Shown here: positions 22,593-33,990 of the stretch, piece after piece | Layout: each line of letters opens with the position of its first letter | Position numbering within the stretch: position 1 is the first letter of the stretch | From: Melastoma dodecandrum | Lineage: Eukaryota; Streptophyta; Magnoliopsida; Myrtales; Melastomataceae | Length of the DNA: 64,000 bases | Reading direction: 5' to 3' | Assembly: GCA_029817715.1 (NCBI GenBank) | Contig: JARUPY010000474.1 | Location: 7,750,001-7,814,000, forward strand | Program-made: the position numbers and the translations under genes | The notes under the pieces: generated by a model | Seen by the model: the letters and a program-made list of their open reading frames with translations, nothing else | Told to the model about the DNA's origin: nothing | Database searches by the model: none

Positions 22593-23254
22593 CTTCTTAA
22601 GACTGAATCTAGATTGGATATAGTCCTACCAACATACTATATACATATCAAAACACCTTAGTAATGGTGCAATGAAAATTAAGGACACCATGTCATGGGC
22701 GACTACTCGATCCTTTGTACAAGCATAGGGTGCACCTTTTTCCATCTCAACTTTCCGGCTAAGTCATCACCTTTCGAAATGTCTTCTGTCGCAAAACAAT
22801 GTCGTTTGTAAAATGTTAGCATCAAAAGGCACCAACAATTCCCCACTTTATACAGCAAACCCAAATAACAATACATGCTGAAAATACCACAGCAGCACAA
22901 TAACAAAATGACCGACAAACTGGACCCAAAAGAAGAAATCAACCAAATTAAACACGAGGTAATCAGATAACTCTATGACAAGTAAATAAACAAAAACCCA
23001 CAAATCGAAAAACCATAGACCGACATATACCCATTTCAGAGATTAATTTGTAGGCAACGCAGTAATTAAACAAAGTAACATACGACTCTCAACAACTCAG
23101 AAAACGCATATCCATTATGATGAAGTTGCGCGAGTAAGATGGGAGACCGAGTTAACTCCCCTCACAATGTAAACCCTAATTTAACAGAAGACCATTTTAA
23201 CAAGACCAGCTAACAACAACGGGGGGAAGACATTACCTACCCATGACTTGCAGA
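22593..23254 (-). other. Upstream flank of the DUF1985-like gene
   Basis: A minus-strand frame at 22942-22703 ends in a charged stretch (GDDLAGKLRWKK) that could be an upstream exon of the same gene; its hydrophobic start looks like intron translation. The rest shows nothing recognisable. Confidence 0.3.
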
Positions 23255-23877
23255 TGCTGAAACACTTGGATGAGTGTTAGGCAATGCACGACCCAGGACG
23301 GTTCCTGGGACAGAGCTCTTGAGAGAGGCACGAGCAAGCTGGACATTGGCGACAAAGGCAAGCTAGATAGTCGCTTACTTGGGTCAGACACAAGCTGGGA
23401 GCAGGCGACCCTAGAGCTTCCTCTGACGGAGTAGGCGACTCTGGAGCTTCCTTGAGCAGACGACCCTTGGGCTGCCGCTGATGTGACTAGAATGGGTGTA
23501 GGCGACCCTTAGAATGCTCTTGCAGGTCGGAGCTGGGTTGCATGGTGTACATTTGTAAATTATATGCATGTCCCATGACCCCTATAAATAAGAGATGTAA
23601 AGGGGCGTGGGCAAGATATTGTAAGATTGAGTGGAAATACAATTTGTACCTTGGGCAAATTCTTGTGTTCCTTGTGTCCCTCGGGAGTGAGTCCTTGCCC
23701 TTGCAAGCGTCCTTGAGTGTGAGCGTGAGTGATACACGAGAGTACGTGAGCAAAAACTATGAGTGTGTGTGGGCGGGACGGAGGGGGATCCGAGTGTGAG
23801 GGCTGGTCGTGCTTCCTAGGAAGTTACGATGCCACCAGGGTCGAAAAAATATCTGAGTGTGTCTCGTCCTTGTCACA
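23255..23877 (+). repeat. 5' LTR of chromovirus element A (plus orientation)
   Basis: It runs from TGCTGAAACACTTGG at 23255 to ...CCTTGTCACA at 23877. A primer-binding site follows at once: TGGTATCCGAGC (23880-23891), one base off the usual initiator-Met tRNA match TGGTATCAGAGC. A TATA-like CCCTATAAATAAG is at 23580. It matches the inverted LTR at 15102-15738 at about 85% by eye. No 5-bp target duplication shared with that partner is visible (GCAGA here; CTAGT there), which may reflect age. Confidence 0.88.
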
Positions 23878-26800
23878 GTTGGTATCCGAGCAAGGTTCAT
23901 CAATGGCGAGGCCAACGAACACTGAAAGGATTGAGCGCCTCAAAGAGCTGGTGGGGGTGGTTCCAGTTGGAGAAGTTCCACCTCTGGGGACACAACTGGG
24001 CCAGATTCAATAGGAGCTGACGTTGTTGAATGACAAGGTGTCCTCAATCAGCGGCCCTTCTGGGGAAACCTTGAAGGGTGTCCGGGCGGACTATACCCAA
24101 ATGATGGGGAAGCTGAACGATCGGTAGGAGGAGCTGCGCAATGAGATTGCCATCCTCAAAGCGATTGTGGCTGCATTATCCCAAGTTGGCGAGGTGCAAA
24201 CAAAGGTACGGGTTTCGGAGCCTAAATCTTTCAATGGGTGTCGCGATGCGAAGGTTCTGCAAAACTTCCTATGGGACGTGGAGTAGTACTTCCTTACGGC
24301 TAAGGTTCCCAAGGCGGAAAGGGTATCGATCGCGATAATGTACCTGACCGAAGATGTAAAGCTCTGGTGGCGGACACGGGTACAAGACGATTTGAGTGCT
24401 GGTCGTCCGAGGATCGAAACATGGGAAGCGTTAAAGAAAGAGTTGGTGGACCAATTCCTTCCGGGGAACACAATCTGGGCAGCGAGGGAGGCCTTGAAAT
24501 AACTCAAGCGGGTTCGGTGTGCGAATACGTAAAGCAATTCTCATCTTTGATGTTGGTGATAACAGATATGTCAGATGCCGATAAGCTGTTCAACTTCATG
24601 TCCGGTATTCAATTGTGGCCACAACTTGAGCTGAGGCGGCAGGGCGTTCATGATCTTGCTGCGGCCGTTACTGCTGCCGACGCACTTGTTGATTTTCGGG
24701 CAAATGATGGGAACCACCCGAAAGGAAAGAATGTTGTACTTGCGAAAGGTTCATCGCAGGAATACAAAAAGGGCAAAAATGGTGCTTAGGCCAAGGGTAA
24801 ATCGACGGGCGGGGGCGGGCAGGCCTTCGGAGCATCGGTTGACACTGGTGGTGATGCGAGGAAGGATACTAAATCCCACCAAGGCTGTTTCATATACAAT
24901 GAGCCTCATAGAGTGAGAAATTGCCCAAAGAAGGAGACACTATGCGCCGTGCTCTCCGAGAAGAAAGCTGTTCCTACTCGTGTTGCTCCACTCCAACTAC
25001 TCAGCATCCTACGAACTCGAAGGGAAGGTGTCTATAAGGGACTAATGTACGTTCATTTGTCTATCAATGAGCATCAGGTGATGGCAATGGTGGATACGGG
25101 AGTAACGCACAGTTTCGTAGCCGACATTGTTGTGGGGAGGCTGGGGATGGTGGTCAACAAGCATTCGTGTCGCGTTAAGGCGGTAAACTCTCAGAGCCAG
25201 CCCGTTGGTGGAATGGCGAAGAGCATGAAAGTTTCCATCGGCTTATGGGAAGGATCCCTTGATTTCATGGTAGTTCCTCTAGACGACTTTGATGTTATTT
25301 TGGGGAACAATTTCTTTGTGGATGCCCAGGCTGCGGTGATGCCCCATTTGAGTGGGTTGTTCATTGGAGACACGGCCCACCCATGCTTCGTTCAAGGGCA
25401 GTACTTAGAAGGGAAAGCCGGTGATGGGAAATCGGAGATGGTGTAGGCAATACAGTTGGCTAAGGGCTGGAAAAAGGGCGAGATGATCTACCTTGCGACG
25501 GTATTCGAAGTGGAGGAGGCCACGTTCACGGAGATCACCTAGGTTGTTGAGTCTATCCTAGAGGAATTCAAAGATGTCATGCCTGTCAAGCTACCAAAGG
25601 GTTTTCCTCCTAGGCGGGCGGTGGACCACAAGATCGATCTCCTCCTAGGTACCGTTCCCTTACTAAGGCTCCTTACAAGATGGCACCGAAAGAGCTGGCA
25701 GAGCTAAGAGTTCAGTTAGGCGAACTTCTTGAGTCGGGAAAGATCCAGCCGTCCAAGGCGCCTTACGGAGCTCCCGTCCTGTTTCAAATGAAGCATGCTG
25801 GCACTTTGCGGTTTTGCGTAGATTACCAGGGGTTGAACAAGGTTACCGTGAAGAATAAGTATCTAGTACCATTGGTGGCAGATTTATTCGATCGGTTGTC
25901 AAAGGCTGCCTATTTCTCTAAGTTGGATATGCGGTCGGGATATTGGCAAGTCCGCATTGTAGAGGGGGATAAGCCCAAAACTACAATGGTGATGAGGTAT
26001 GGATCGTTTCAGTTCTTGGTGATGCCTTTCGGCTTAACCAATGCCCCAGCCACATTCTGTAACTTGATGAATGACGTATTCAAAGAATATATCGATGAGC
26101 TTGTGGACGTGTATCTGGATGATATTGTGGTTTACTTGGAAACCCTAGAAGGGCACTTGAGGCACTTACGGCTTATTCTGTCCAAATTTAGGGTGCACAC
26201 ACTCTACGTTAAGAAAGAGAAATGTAAGTTTTGTGTGTATGAAATCAACTTCCTAGGCCATGTGATGGATGAGGAAGGGTACGGATGGATACGGGGAAGG
26301 TGCGAGTCATTCGGGAATGACCGACACCGCGTAAAGTTTCAGAACTGAGGAACGTTTTGGGACTTGCTAACTACTATCTGGCGTGTGGCCCCTTTGACGG
26401 ATCTGTTGAGGAAAGATCAACCCTGGTGTTGGGATGAGCGATGTCGGACGGCATTTGAGGACTTGAAGGAAGCGATTTTATCGGAATCTGTCCTCAAGCT
26501 CCTCAGGTTTGATAAGCCCTTTGAAGTTCATACTGATGCATCTGACCAGGCGGTGGGAGGCATTCTGGTTCAAGAAGGGCACCCTGTTGCATTAGAAAGT
26601 TGGAAGCTAAAGGATGTTGAGCAGGGATATTCTGCTCATGAGAAGGAGATGTTGGCCGTTGTCCATTGCTTGCGAGTTTGGCGGGTCTACTTATTGGGGA
26701 ACACATTTGTGATCAAGATAGATAACATGACCAATACATTCTTCAATACTCAGAAGACGTTGTCCCCACGGCAGGCTCGATGTCAAGAATTCCTGGCTGA

Positions 26801-27569
26801 GTACGATTTTGAATGGGAACATCGTCCGGGAAGGCACAATGTGGTGGCCGATGCCCTGAGTCGGAAGCCAATGGAAAAGATCGTAGCTGTCTCCTCCTTC
26901 CATATGGAAATCCTTGACAAGGTTCGTGACCTAATCAAAGCTGACCCCACTTATCTGAAGTTGGTTGAGCAGGTCAAAGCCGGGACTGTGAAGGAGAGGG
27001 TCAGCGCCTTTACGTCCATATCGGCGGAGGTTGCGAGAGCGGATCATGCGAGAATCACATTACTCCTTGTGGGCGGGTCACTCGGGGCGGGAACGGATGA
27101 TTGAGCTACATGTGGCCCCGTCTTGAGGAGGATTGCGAGGCTTACGTGCATTCTTGCCTAGTATGTCAACAAGATAAGACTAAGCGACGGAGGGAGGCGC
27201 GACTGCTCCAATCGTTGCCGATTCCAGAGAAGCCATGGGTGTCGGTTTCGATGGATTTCATTTTCGGATTCCCAAAGGTGAAAGGGTTATCCTCAATCAT
27301 GGTGGTAGTTGATCGCTTCTCCAAGTACGGCATCTTTGTGGCTGCTCCCCATGCTTGTACGGCAGAAGTTGCGGCCGAGCTGTTCCATAAGAACGTGGTG
27401 ATATGGCCTGACGACGGACATAGTGAGTGATCGTGATGTCACGGACCGGTTTTGGACGCTACACTGTGGGTTCTTGGTTTCGGAGCTGATGTTTTCCACG
27501 GCGAACCACCCGCAAACTGACGGCCAGAAGGAGCGAGCAAATGGATTGTTGGACGAATCATGTCTCGGC
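23878..27569 (+). pseudogene. Chromovirus A: gag, protease, RT, RNase H and first part of integrase
   Basis: Domains run in canonical Ty3 order. Gag is at about 24060-24790 ('LTEDVKLWWRTRV', 'FLPGN'). The zinc knuckle at about 24885-24930 has its second cysteine changed to tyrosine (C-F-I-Y ... H ... C). The protease has DTGVTHSFV at about 25096. RT covers 25680-26300 ('KLDMRSGYWQVRI', 'MPFGLTNAPATF', YLDD at 26112-26123). RNase H is at about 26520-26880 (TDASD, 'HEKEMLAVVH', DN, 'VADALSRK'). Integrase has the zinc-binding 'CLVCQQDK' near 27157, the first Asp at about 27250 and 'NHPQTDGQKERAN' at about 27507. Stops (24010, 24285, 24500, 25444, 25540) and frameshifts make it inactive. It breaks off at CTCGGC (27564-27569); the missing rest of integrase and chromodomain lie inverted at 15739-16531. 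Confidence 0.9.
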
Positions 27570-30012
27570 TTGCTCGCCCTCTCTTGTGGTTGTTCGGGCC
27601 ATTGGGCTCTACTAAGGTTACCAGCTTCTGTGATCCCGGGACGAGATTCGTCAGAATGGCCAAGCATTTCCTGCCCTGACTTGGCACCTTGCTGAGATGA
27701 GGAGTCATTAAACTCCAGGTGTCGCCTAGGACGTTCGGGTGCATGGGGCTGTTGCTCGGGTGCTCGGCCTCGACCGCGTGGACCACCTCTTCCTCCTCGG
27801 GTCGTTGGCCTGCGCTCGGCGCTTGAGGGGCTTTTAAATCCCCTTTGTGAACTGTTGGAGGCGTTTCGCGAGCTTGAAAGCACTACTCCCATTGCTATAT
27901 CCTCAAGTGGGGTCAAATCATACCAGGTGTCCCCCTAATTGTTCTGAAGATACTTCCTAAAAGTATTGCATCGATCGGTGGTGTGCATGTCATCCATATG
28001 CCAGCAGCAACGGTTAGGCGCAACCTCCTTGACTAGGCAGGTGACTACACCCATATCAGCCAGTCGACGAAAGAGGGCATTTGCCACCAAGGTCTCCCCA
28101 GGGATCTATATTAGTTTCGATGAAATTGATGTCTACATCAGTAACATCGAACATATGAATAGCTATTTCATCATCAAAGGGCCTATCGTCGACCATAGTG
28201 ACTTCGTCGACTTCAGGGGAACATAATTCCTTGGATTCTATAAGGTCCTGGATTATATTCCTGAATGACAAACAATCCCTGGTCGTGTGCATAAACGACA
28301 TGCTATTTGCAATATTTTCTAGTATTTTCCCTTTCTGTCTGGGGAACTCTATGGCCCAGTTTAAGTTTGATGCGCTTCCGTTGGATAAGCCAGTCGAAGA
28401 TCGCATCTGCCATGACTACGTCGAAAGAATATTTTCTTTCTTCGCCGGATTTTTGGGACGCTTTAGCTTTTGAATTTTTCCTTACCAGAGGCTCACAAAC
28501 CATTGCTTCGCCTTTCACAAATTCGGCCATGTCTACCTCAAAGGATTCCAGTTGAAAGGCATGCTTAGACTGTGCCTCTTCCATCAACAACTGATGGTAC
28601 TCCGTCGCCCTCCTGGCCAGGTCATACAGGTCATTAAACTTTTCTCCCTGCAGCTTTTTCTTGAAAGGCATAGATAATGCGTTTAACGCGATCATCAGCT
28701 GATCCCTTTCAGGAATCGCAGGTCTACAGCACAGCAGTGCCTTGCGCAAGCGCATGAGGAACTGTCCTGGGTGTTCTCCAGCAGTCTGCTTAAGTCGCAT
28801 CACCTCAAATATTGACATGGGCGTATCTAATCGTGCAAATGCCTTCATAAAAGAAGACTGCATCTCTGCCCATGATGTTACTGATCCGGGAGGCAGACTC
28901 GCATACCATGTGAAGGCATCTCCTGTGAGAGAGTTCGGGAACAGCTTTAGCTTCCAAAAGTCATTGGCTGCAGCGTCTCCTGCCTAATGAGTGAACAGGG
29001 CTATGTGCTCTACGGGCGTCATCTCATCTTCCCCCGAAAAACGGGTAAAGTCATCAACTCTATACCCCCTAGGCAGAGGATAGTCCCTGTCAATATAGGC
29101 AGGATAAGGACTCCTGTATAAACCAGGATCCTCTTGCCTGACTGCTCCAGGTACCATCTGCTCCAAAACCTGAGCGATCGTCTCTCCTAGATTCGGTGGT
29201 GGTGGAGGAACAAGGTCGAACTGTTCTCGAACGTATCCCACTTTATCTGGAGGATACGGCACCCTTGGGGTTACTCGAGGTGGCTGTGGGTTCACTGAGA
29301 CGTTAGTGTTGAAACTTTCTGCCCGTGGTAAATTTCCCACTATAGGAGTTCTCCTGGAGGAATCTCCTCAACAGGCTCTTTACCAGGTCGACGAGGGGGT
29401 ATGGTACTCGCATACCTATTTGTCTCATCCTGAGCCTCTACCTCGTCATCTACAGGATTCACCGCGTACACCGCATTTGCTCTCCAAGTAGGAGATCGGG
29501 AGGTTGTAGGCCTTGACGGGGACATTTGGTACCTGCTACCGACTTCGGTAGCACGTGGGTAAGTGCCACCCCAAGGCTCATTTCCTTGAAATGATACATT
29601 GCGCCTTTCCACGCGCTGGGCATCTCCCATAAAGGAATTTTCCCTGTCTACAGGGGTACTTGGCTTCGTCGTAGCGCTTGGCCTATTCAAGGCACTAAGC
29701 TGTTCCAGAATCTGAGCCATGTTGTCTTATAACCCAGTGATATGTCTGTCCATTAGGTTCCTCATATCATTGAATTCTTTATGGAATTCAATTCTGGAAA
29801 TAAACTCCGAAGGAGTATGACCTCCAGAATCGGATTGATTCCCGATTTCCTGGCTTCTTAGAGCCGAGTTCTTGACATTTAAGTCGGCTGGTGGGTGCTG
29901 ATCATCTCCGTCTAATGGAGGAGGAGGAGGATCGCGAGCAACTCCACTCCTGGTATTCTTTGTCATATGAAAACTTTAAGTTTCACGGCTCCCACTGTGG
30001 TCGCCAAAAACG
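27564..30012 (-). pseudogene. Tat-type element B: gag and leader (5' part)
   Basis: Reading leftward from the 5' LTR there is a leader with 'TTTGGCGACCACAGTGGGAG' (about 29988-30006), the usual place for the primer-binding site. An ORF then starts at 29966 (MTKNTRSG). The gag N-terminal linker covers 29966-28984 and the conserved retrotransposon gag core 28863-28303 ('FMKAFARLDTPMS', 'LRKALLCCRPAI', 'LYDLARRATEYHQLL'). A histidine/cysteine-containing stretch follows, then a segment rich in Arg-Gly near 27790-27830 ('GGRGGPRGRGR'). It is broken by stops at about 29340, 29722 and 28980 and by frame changes. Coding stops at the junction with element A (27564-27569). The continuation (protease, RT) lies at 16532 onward on the plus strand. 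Confidence 0.8.
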
Positions 30013-31286
30013 TGTTCGCGTAGGAAACGGATCACGCCGGAAATATTTGGCAACAAGACTCACATGGATTTGTAGATGTGGTCGCCAGTAAGTAATTGAA
30101 AAGATTGATTGAATGCAAACAGTTTTTACACAAGGTAAAGAAAGCTTACAGCCATAAAAGTAAAAATAAGGACGGTGGTAAGATTGTAGACTAGCTACAT
30201 TGCTCCGTAGACTTGGGGTGTCGTCGTAGACTTGATGGTAGAGCGCTGCAGACTTGTTCCTCTCGGGCAGCAGGACTTAGCTGCTGGACTTGATGGACTG
30301 GATACAGTCGGGTGCTGAGGCGGATGTGGACACCAAGGCAGCGGTGGCTGACCCTAGCGGAGGTATGTACCGGGACTACGGTGGCTCGTCCTGGAGTTGG
30401 AGTCGAAGGCGGAGGTATGTACCGGGACTACGGTGGCTCGTCCTGGAGTTGGAGTCGAAGGCGGAGGTATGTACCGGGACTACGGTGGCTCGTCTGGCGT
30501 TGGAGTCGAAGGTGGAGGTATGTACCGGGACTACGGTGGCTCGTCCTGGCGTTGGAGTCGAAGGCGGAGGGTTGTTACCGAAGCTACGATTGCTCACTCT
30601 GGTGGTGGAAGTGAAGGCGGGGATTTGTTGTCCGAGCTACGGTTGCTCACTCTGACGGTGGAAGGAAGACCAATGAAACTTTAAGGGTTTCGCCCAGGTC
30701 GGGGAATCCTAACACCTAACAACTAAAGGGTGACGAGCAAGATAAGCTTCTGTTGGCTGATTTGTTCGTGATTTTCTCTGAGGGAGATCCTCTCCCTTTT
30801 ATACCCGGTCTGTTACGACCTTCCGAAGATTTTCCAGACTTGATTCCCCAAGAATCTCGGAGCTAACTGACTTCCACTCGTTTGATCGTGGATCATGAAC
30901 TCCTCTGACTTCGGGTTTAATTGGTTGCCTTTTAAGACGTGTGATGATATAAGCGTGGGTAACAAGTCCCATTTATCTCGGGACTGTGGAACTGTTTTCC
31001 TTTGACACGTGTCTTTTGCAGGCGTAGACCTGTAGACTTCGTATCCTTTGTAGGCGCAAGCCTGTAGACTTTGTGTCTCTTGGAGGCACAGGCTTGTAGA
31101 CTTTCCTTGATTACAAGGTCATTACCCCGCCTCTGTAGACTTCTTTTGCTACATAGTCCATGTAGACTGCGGGTGCAGGCTTGGCATGTTTGCCTTAGCT
31201 ATAGGCCTCATGGGCTTCTACGGGCTTTGTCAGAAATAGGCCCAAGATTGCCCCAAGATTACCAGCACGTCAATCGCATGTCAACA
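30013..31286 (-). repeat. 5' LTR of element B (minus orientation), with expanded 52-bp minisatellite
   Basis: On the minus strand it starts TGTTGACATGCGATTGACGT at 31286 and ends ...TACGCGAACA at 30013. It is about 97% identical by eye to 20247-21415 outside the repeat. The repeat block at about 30335-30660 has four good 52-bp units and two diverged ones, about two more than its partner. This copy-number gap explains 1274 versus 1169 bp. Flanking bases 31287-31291 are AGATG, forming a target duplication with the complement of CATCT at 21416-21420 once the inversion is undone. Confidence 0.92.
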
Positions 31287-31620
31287 AGATGATGAAGCTC
31301 CGATTGTAGAGGATGACAAAATCAAAGAAAGTGAAGATGCATGTGATGAAGATGTCATGCATGGACATGATGGGGAGGTTGGATCATTGATGGAGTCACC
31401 CCGAAGGCAGAATTTTCCCCTTGAAGAAGATGTTATTAAGTCCATTATATCCCTGACCGATGCAGTGGATTGCAATGAAGATGTTGTACTGAAGCCGACG
31501 TTGACAGTGTGGCACAATCATATGAACGTAATGTGTAGGAGCAATCTCCCCCATGTGGAGACAAGGAACTTCTTCCAAGGTATTATCGTTGCTCTCCGGT
31601 ACTACCATTCATGATGGTTA
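31287..31620 (+). pseudogene. DUF1985-like gene, continuation beyond element B
   Basis: The frame beginning at 31292 is acidic at first ('EDDKIKESEDACDEDVM'), then continues to the stop at 31612. It is open from the target duplication itself. The same frame is open on the complement of 21416-21460, in the same acidic, low-complexity style, so the two pieces were one ORF before element B inserted. No catalytic motif is visible. The role is unknown; the link to the DUF1985-like domain is inferred from position and frame. Confidence 0.5.
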
Positions 31621-33260
31621 ATGGCCGAACTTTCTGTGCTTGGAGTAACCTGCGCTTATTTAGGGAATTAATATTTATTAGTGACCTACCAAATATAGTA
31701 TCCACCAAAATCTTTCCCCATACAGCTCCAGTGGATGAATACAGCAGACTTGATTGCACCCGTCGCTTCAAGAGTACAATTGTTGGTGTGTTTCATTAAA
31801 GGACATTGTAGTAATTGTTCTTGAATTGTGGCTATAAAATTGGGGATGATGTTTTTTCAATCTTCTTCGACATAAACAACTGAAGGTAGTAGGTAGTACC
31901 AGGAAAAGAAACATGCATAATGAAAGGTCCTCATTGGAACCCTACATATCTCCGCAAGGGAGTCACCTACATGCCACTTATAGGTTCTTATGGAACGCCC
32001 ATCAACCTTCATAGATGTTGTACACCTCAACGTTCAGGTATGGCTAGGTAGGAGGACATCACGGATGCGCCGGCATGCTTAGCAAGCTTCAAAGTGCGCA
32101 TGCCACACCGTATTCAACAAGAATACCCTAATGGGAGGTGGGCGCGGGAGCTCCTGTCGACCATCATTCAGAACCTGAAAGCGGGTGATGCTGTCAACGA
32201 GGGGACAGTAGATAATGTCATGCCATGGTTATTGTGTGGCATGAATATCCCGCTCGTCCACATCATTGTACCGGGTATAAACTGACTCATGTTTCTAGCC
32301 GACCGCAACATGTTGAAGCTAGTTTCGGCATCTTCGTCCAACAAGATTTACCAACTTCATTTGAGGCTTGACCTCATCGACTCGGTGACTAGTTGGGAGT
32401 TTCTCCTTAAAGAAGTAGGGTATGTTGATACTGGAATTGCTGAAGGCATAATCGACATGTCAATTAATGATGAGTTACATGTGATGCTCTAGAACGTTCA
32501 TGGCGTAAACAACGCTCCATCCTTTGGGGTCGATGCAACAGACTTATTCTCAGTCCAGAAAGCGTCCGTGGTAATAATCTTCAATCCGCATCCGTCGGTC
32601 AATCCAAAGGAAATTTCGCATGATCTTGAATTCAGCAACTACCATGTTGGGCAATGCATGGATTTTAAAGCGTCGCGAAGAAATCAACTTTATACTTTTC
32701 GAGGAAGACAACACAACTGCCAATGGAATACTTAAGGTAATGTATTTGCCTTGTACAATAATGTCTTCTTAATTGCAACTAACTAACGAATGAAAATTCC
32801 TTCTTTAACGATAAATATCTTTATCATATGATCATGAAAAAATTACATTGTAATTTTGTTTGAGCCTGTCTCATTTTTCTCTATGTAAGCACAACAATCA
32901 CAAGTACAATTGCCGTCGAATTTGGAAATCACTCATTTCACGTTGGTGTCGTGCGACTTTTAGGTGATCTTCTAATTCGAGGATGATTGCGGCTATAAGT
33001 ATTGTCTTTACATGGACAAAATTAAGACGCACTCAACAGATATTCTGACTGGCTTAATTTTTCACGATCATACAAGGACATTGAAGATAGAAGGTGAAAG
33101 AAAATCATAGAATTTATGAAGTATCGTTTTGTTTAATCACAATATAACTTGCTTTTGAATTCTTTAGAAAGTAAAATATTTATTTGTAAAAACGAGTTAT
33201 TGATGGTATATGACGAACTTCTTAACATTTTGTCGTAAATCTCCAATCCATTAGATCTAC
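31621..33260 (+). other. Degenerate coding-like stretch, no recognised domain
   Basis: Several plus-strand frames of about 60-70 codons (31611-31799, 32094-32285, 32289-32492) have protein-like composition and might be decayed 3' exons of the DUF1985-like gene. I found no Ulp1 protease His/Asp/Cys signature. Beyond about 32740 the sequence turns AT-rich and non-coding. Confidence 0.3.
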
Positions 33261-33269
33261 ATGTTTGAC

Positions 33270-33990
33270 TATGGAGCAACAGAAATTCTGGGTCACAGAT
33301 CTCGGCCTCATCTGTGGATCAACGGTCCAGAATACAGGCCCAAAGACAGGAAACCCAGTAAGGAGGTGACCATGGAGATACACCAGGCGAAGGCTTGCTG
33401 GGCGAAGCAGTCACTAAGCGACGGGGTTACCAGGCGACGGGCGACAAGGGTCAACGAAGCAATAGTCAACTCGGCGAACGAGGAAACTCTACGGCGAAGG
33501 CCAATGGGCGATGCGGACGATCAGTGGGTGTTAAAGAAGGTTCCAGACAATCTCAGGATTTGGAAGGAAATTGTCATCAAGTTTGATCATATGGAAAGAA
33601 GATATTCCATGAAGAATGGTAACAAAGGAAGCGTAATATATGTGTAATATTTCGTTACCGTACATACGTAGGTCTAGCTTGTATAAATAGTAGTTCTTAG
33701 GCATTGTATACATACACCTCTCTACAGACGGATATATTGTCATTTTTATCTTCAAGCATTCCAGTGTTCAAGCTCTCTTTGTGCTCATGCGTTCCTGCTT
33801 CCCTCCGAAGGCATCGTCGATGGCATCCATGTTTCTGCTTAAGGGTGTACGTCCACTGCCTTCCTTCTCTCTTTCTTTTTCATACGGCGACCACACACAC
33901 AACGAACCTCCGTGCACCAGTTGCTCGTAGTGCCAGATATTTCCGACGTGTTTGGATCCAGCTTGTCCGAGATCACTTCCGGTGCTAACA
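33270..33990 (+). repeat. Solo or orphan LTR related to element B's LTR end
   Basis: The 3' end near 33885-33990 shares element B's LTR layout: GGCGACCACA, then about 50 bases on 'GCCAGATATTTCCGACGTG' (B has GCCAAATATTTCCGGCGTG), then ...GCTAACA at 33990. A TATA-like TATAAATAG is at 33681. No internal gag-pol follows and the 5' boundary is unresolved, so a solo LTR or a truncated copy is likely. Confidence 0.55.

Noticed and set aside
15097..23254. A target duplication for chromovirus A, as found for B
   Set aside because: Flanks are CTAGT (15097-15101) and, after re-inversion, TCTGC (complement of 23250-23254). They do not match. Age may explain this, so it neither supports nor refutes the single-element reading.
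30290..30684. Overlapping repetitive ORFs on both strands (also at 20866-21138)
   Set aside because: They are translations of the 52-bp minisatellite in element B's LTRs.
15102..31286. Interpretation as four independent truncated retrotransposon insertions
   Set aside because: It would not explain the complementary split points, the inverted B target duplication, or the shared 6-mer at both junctions.
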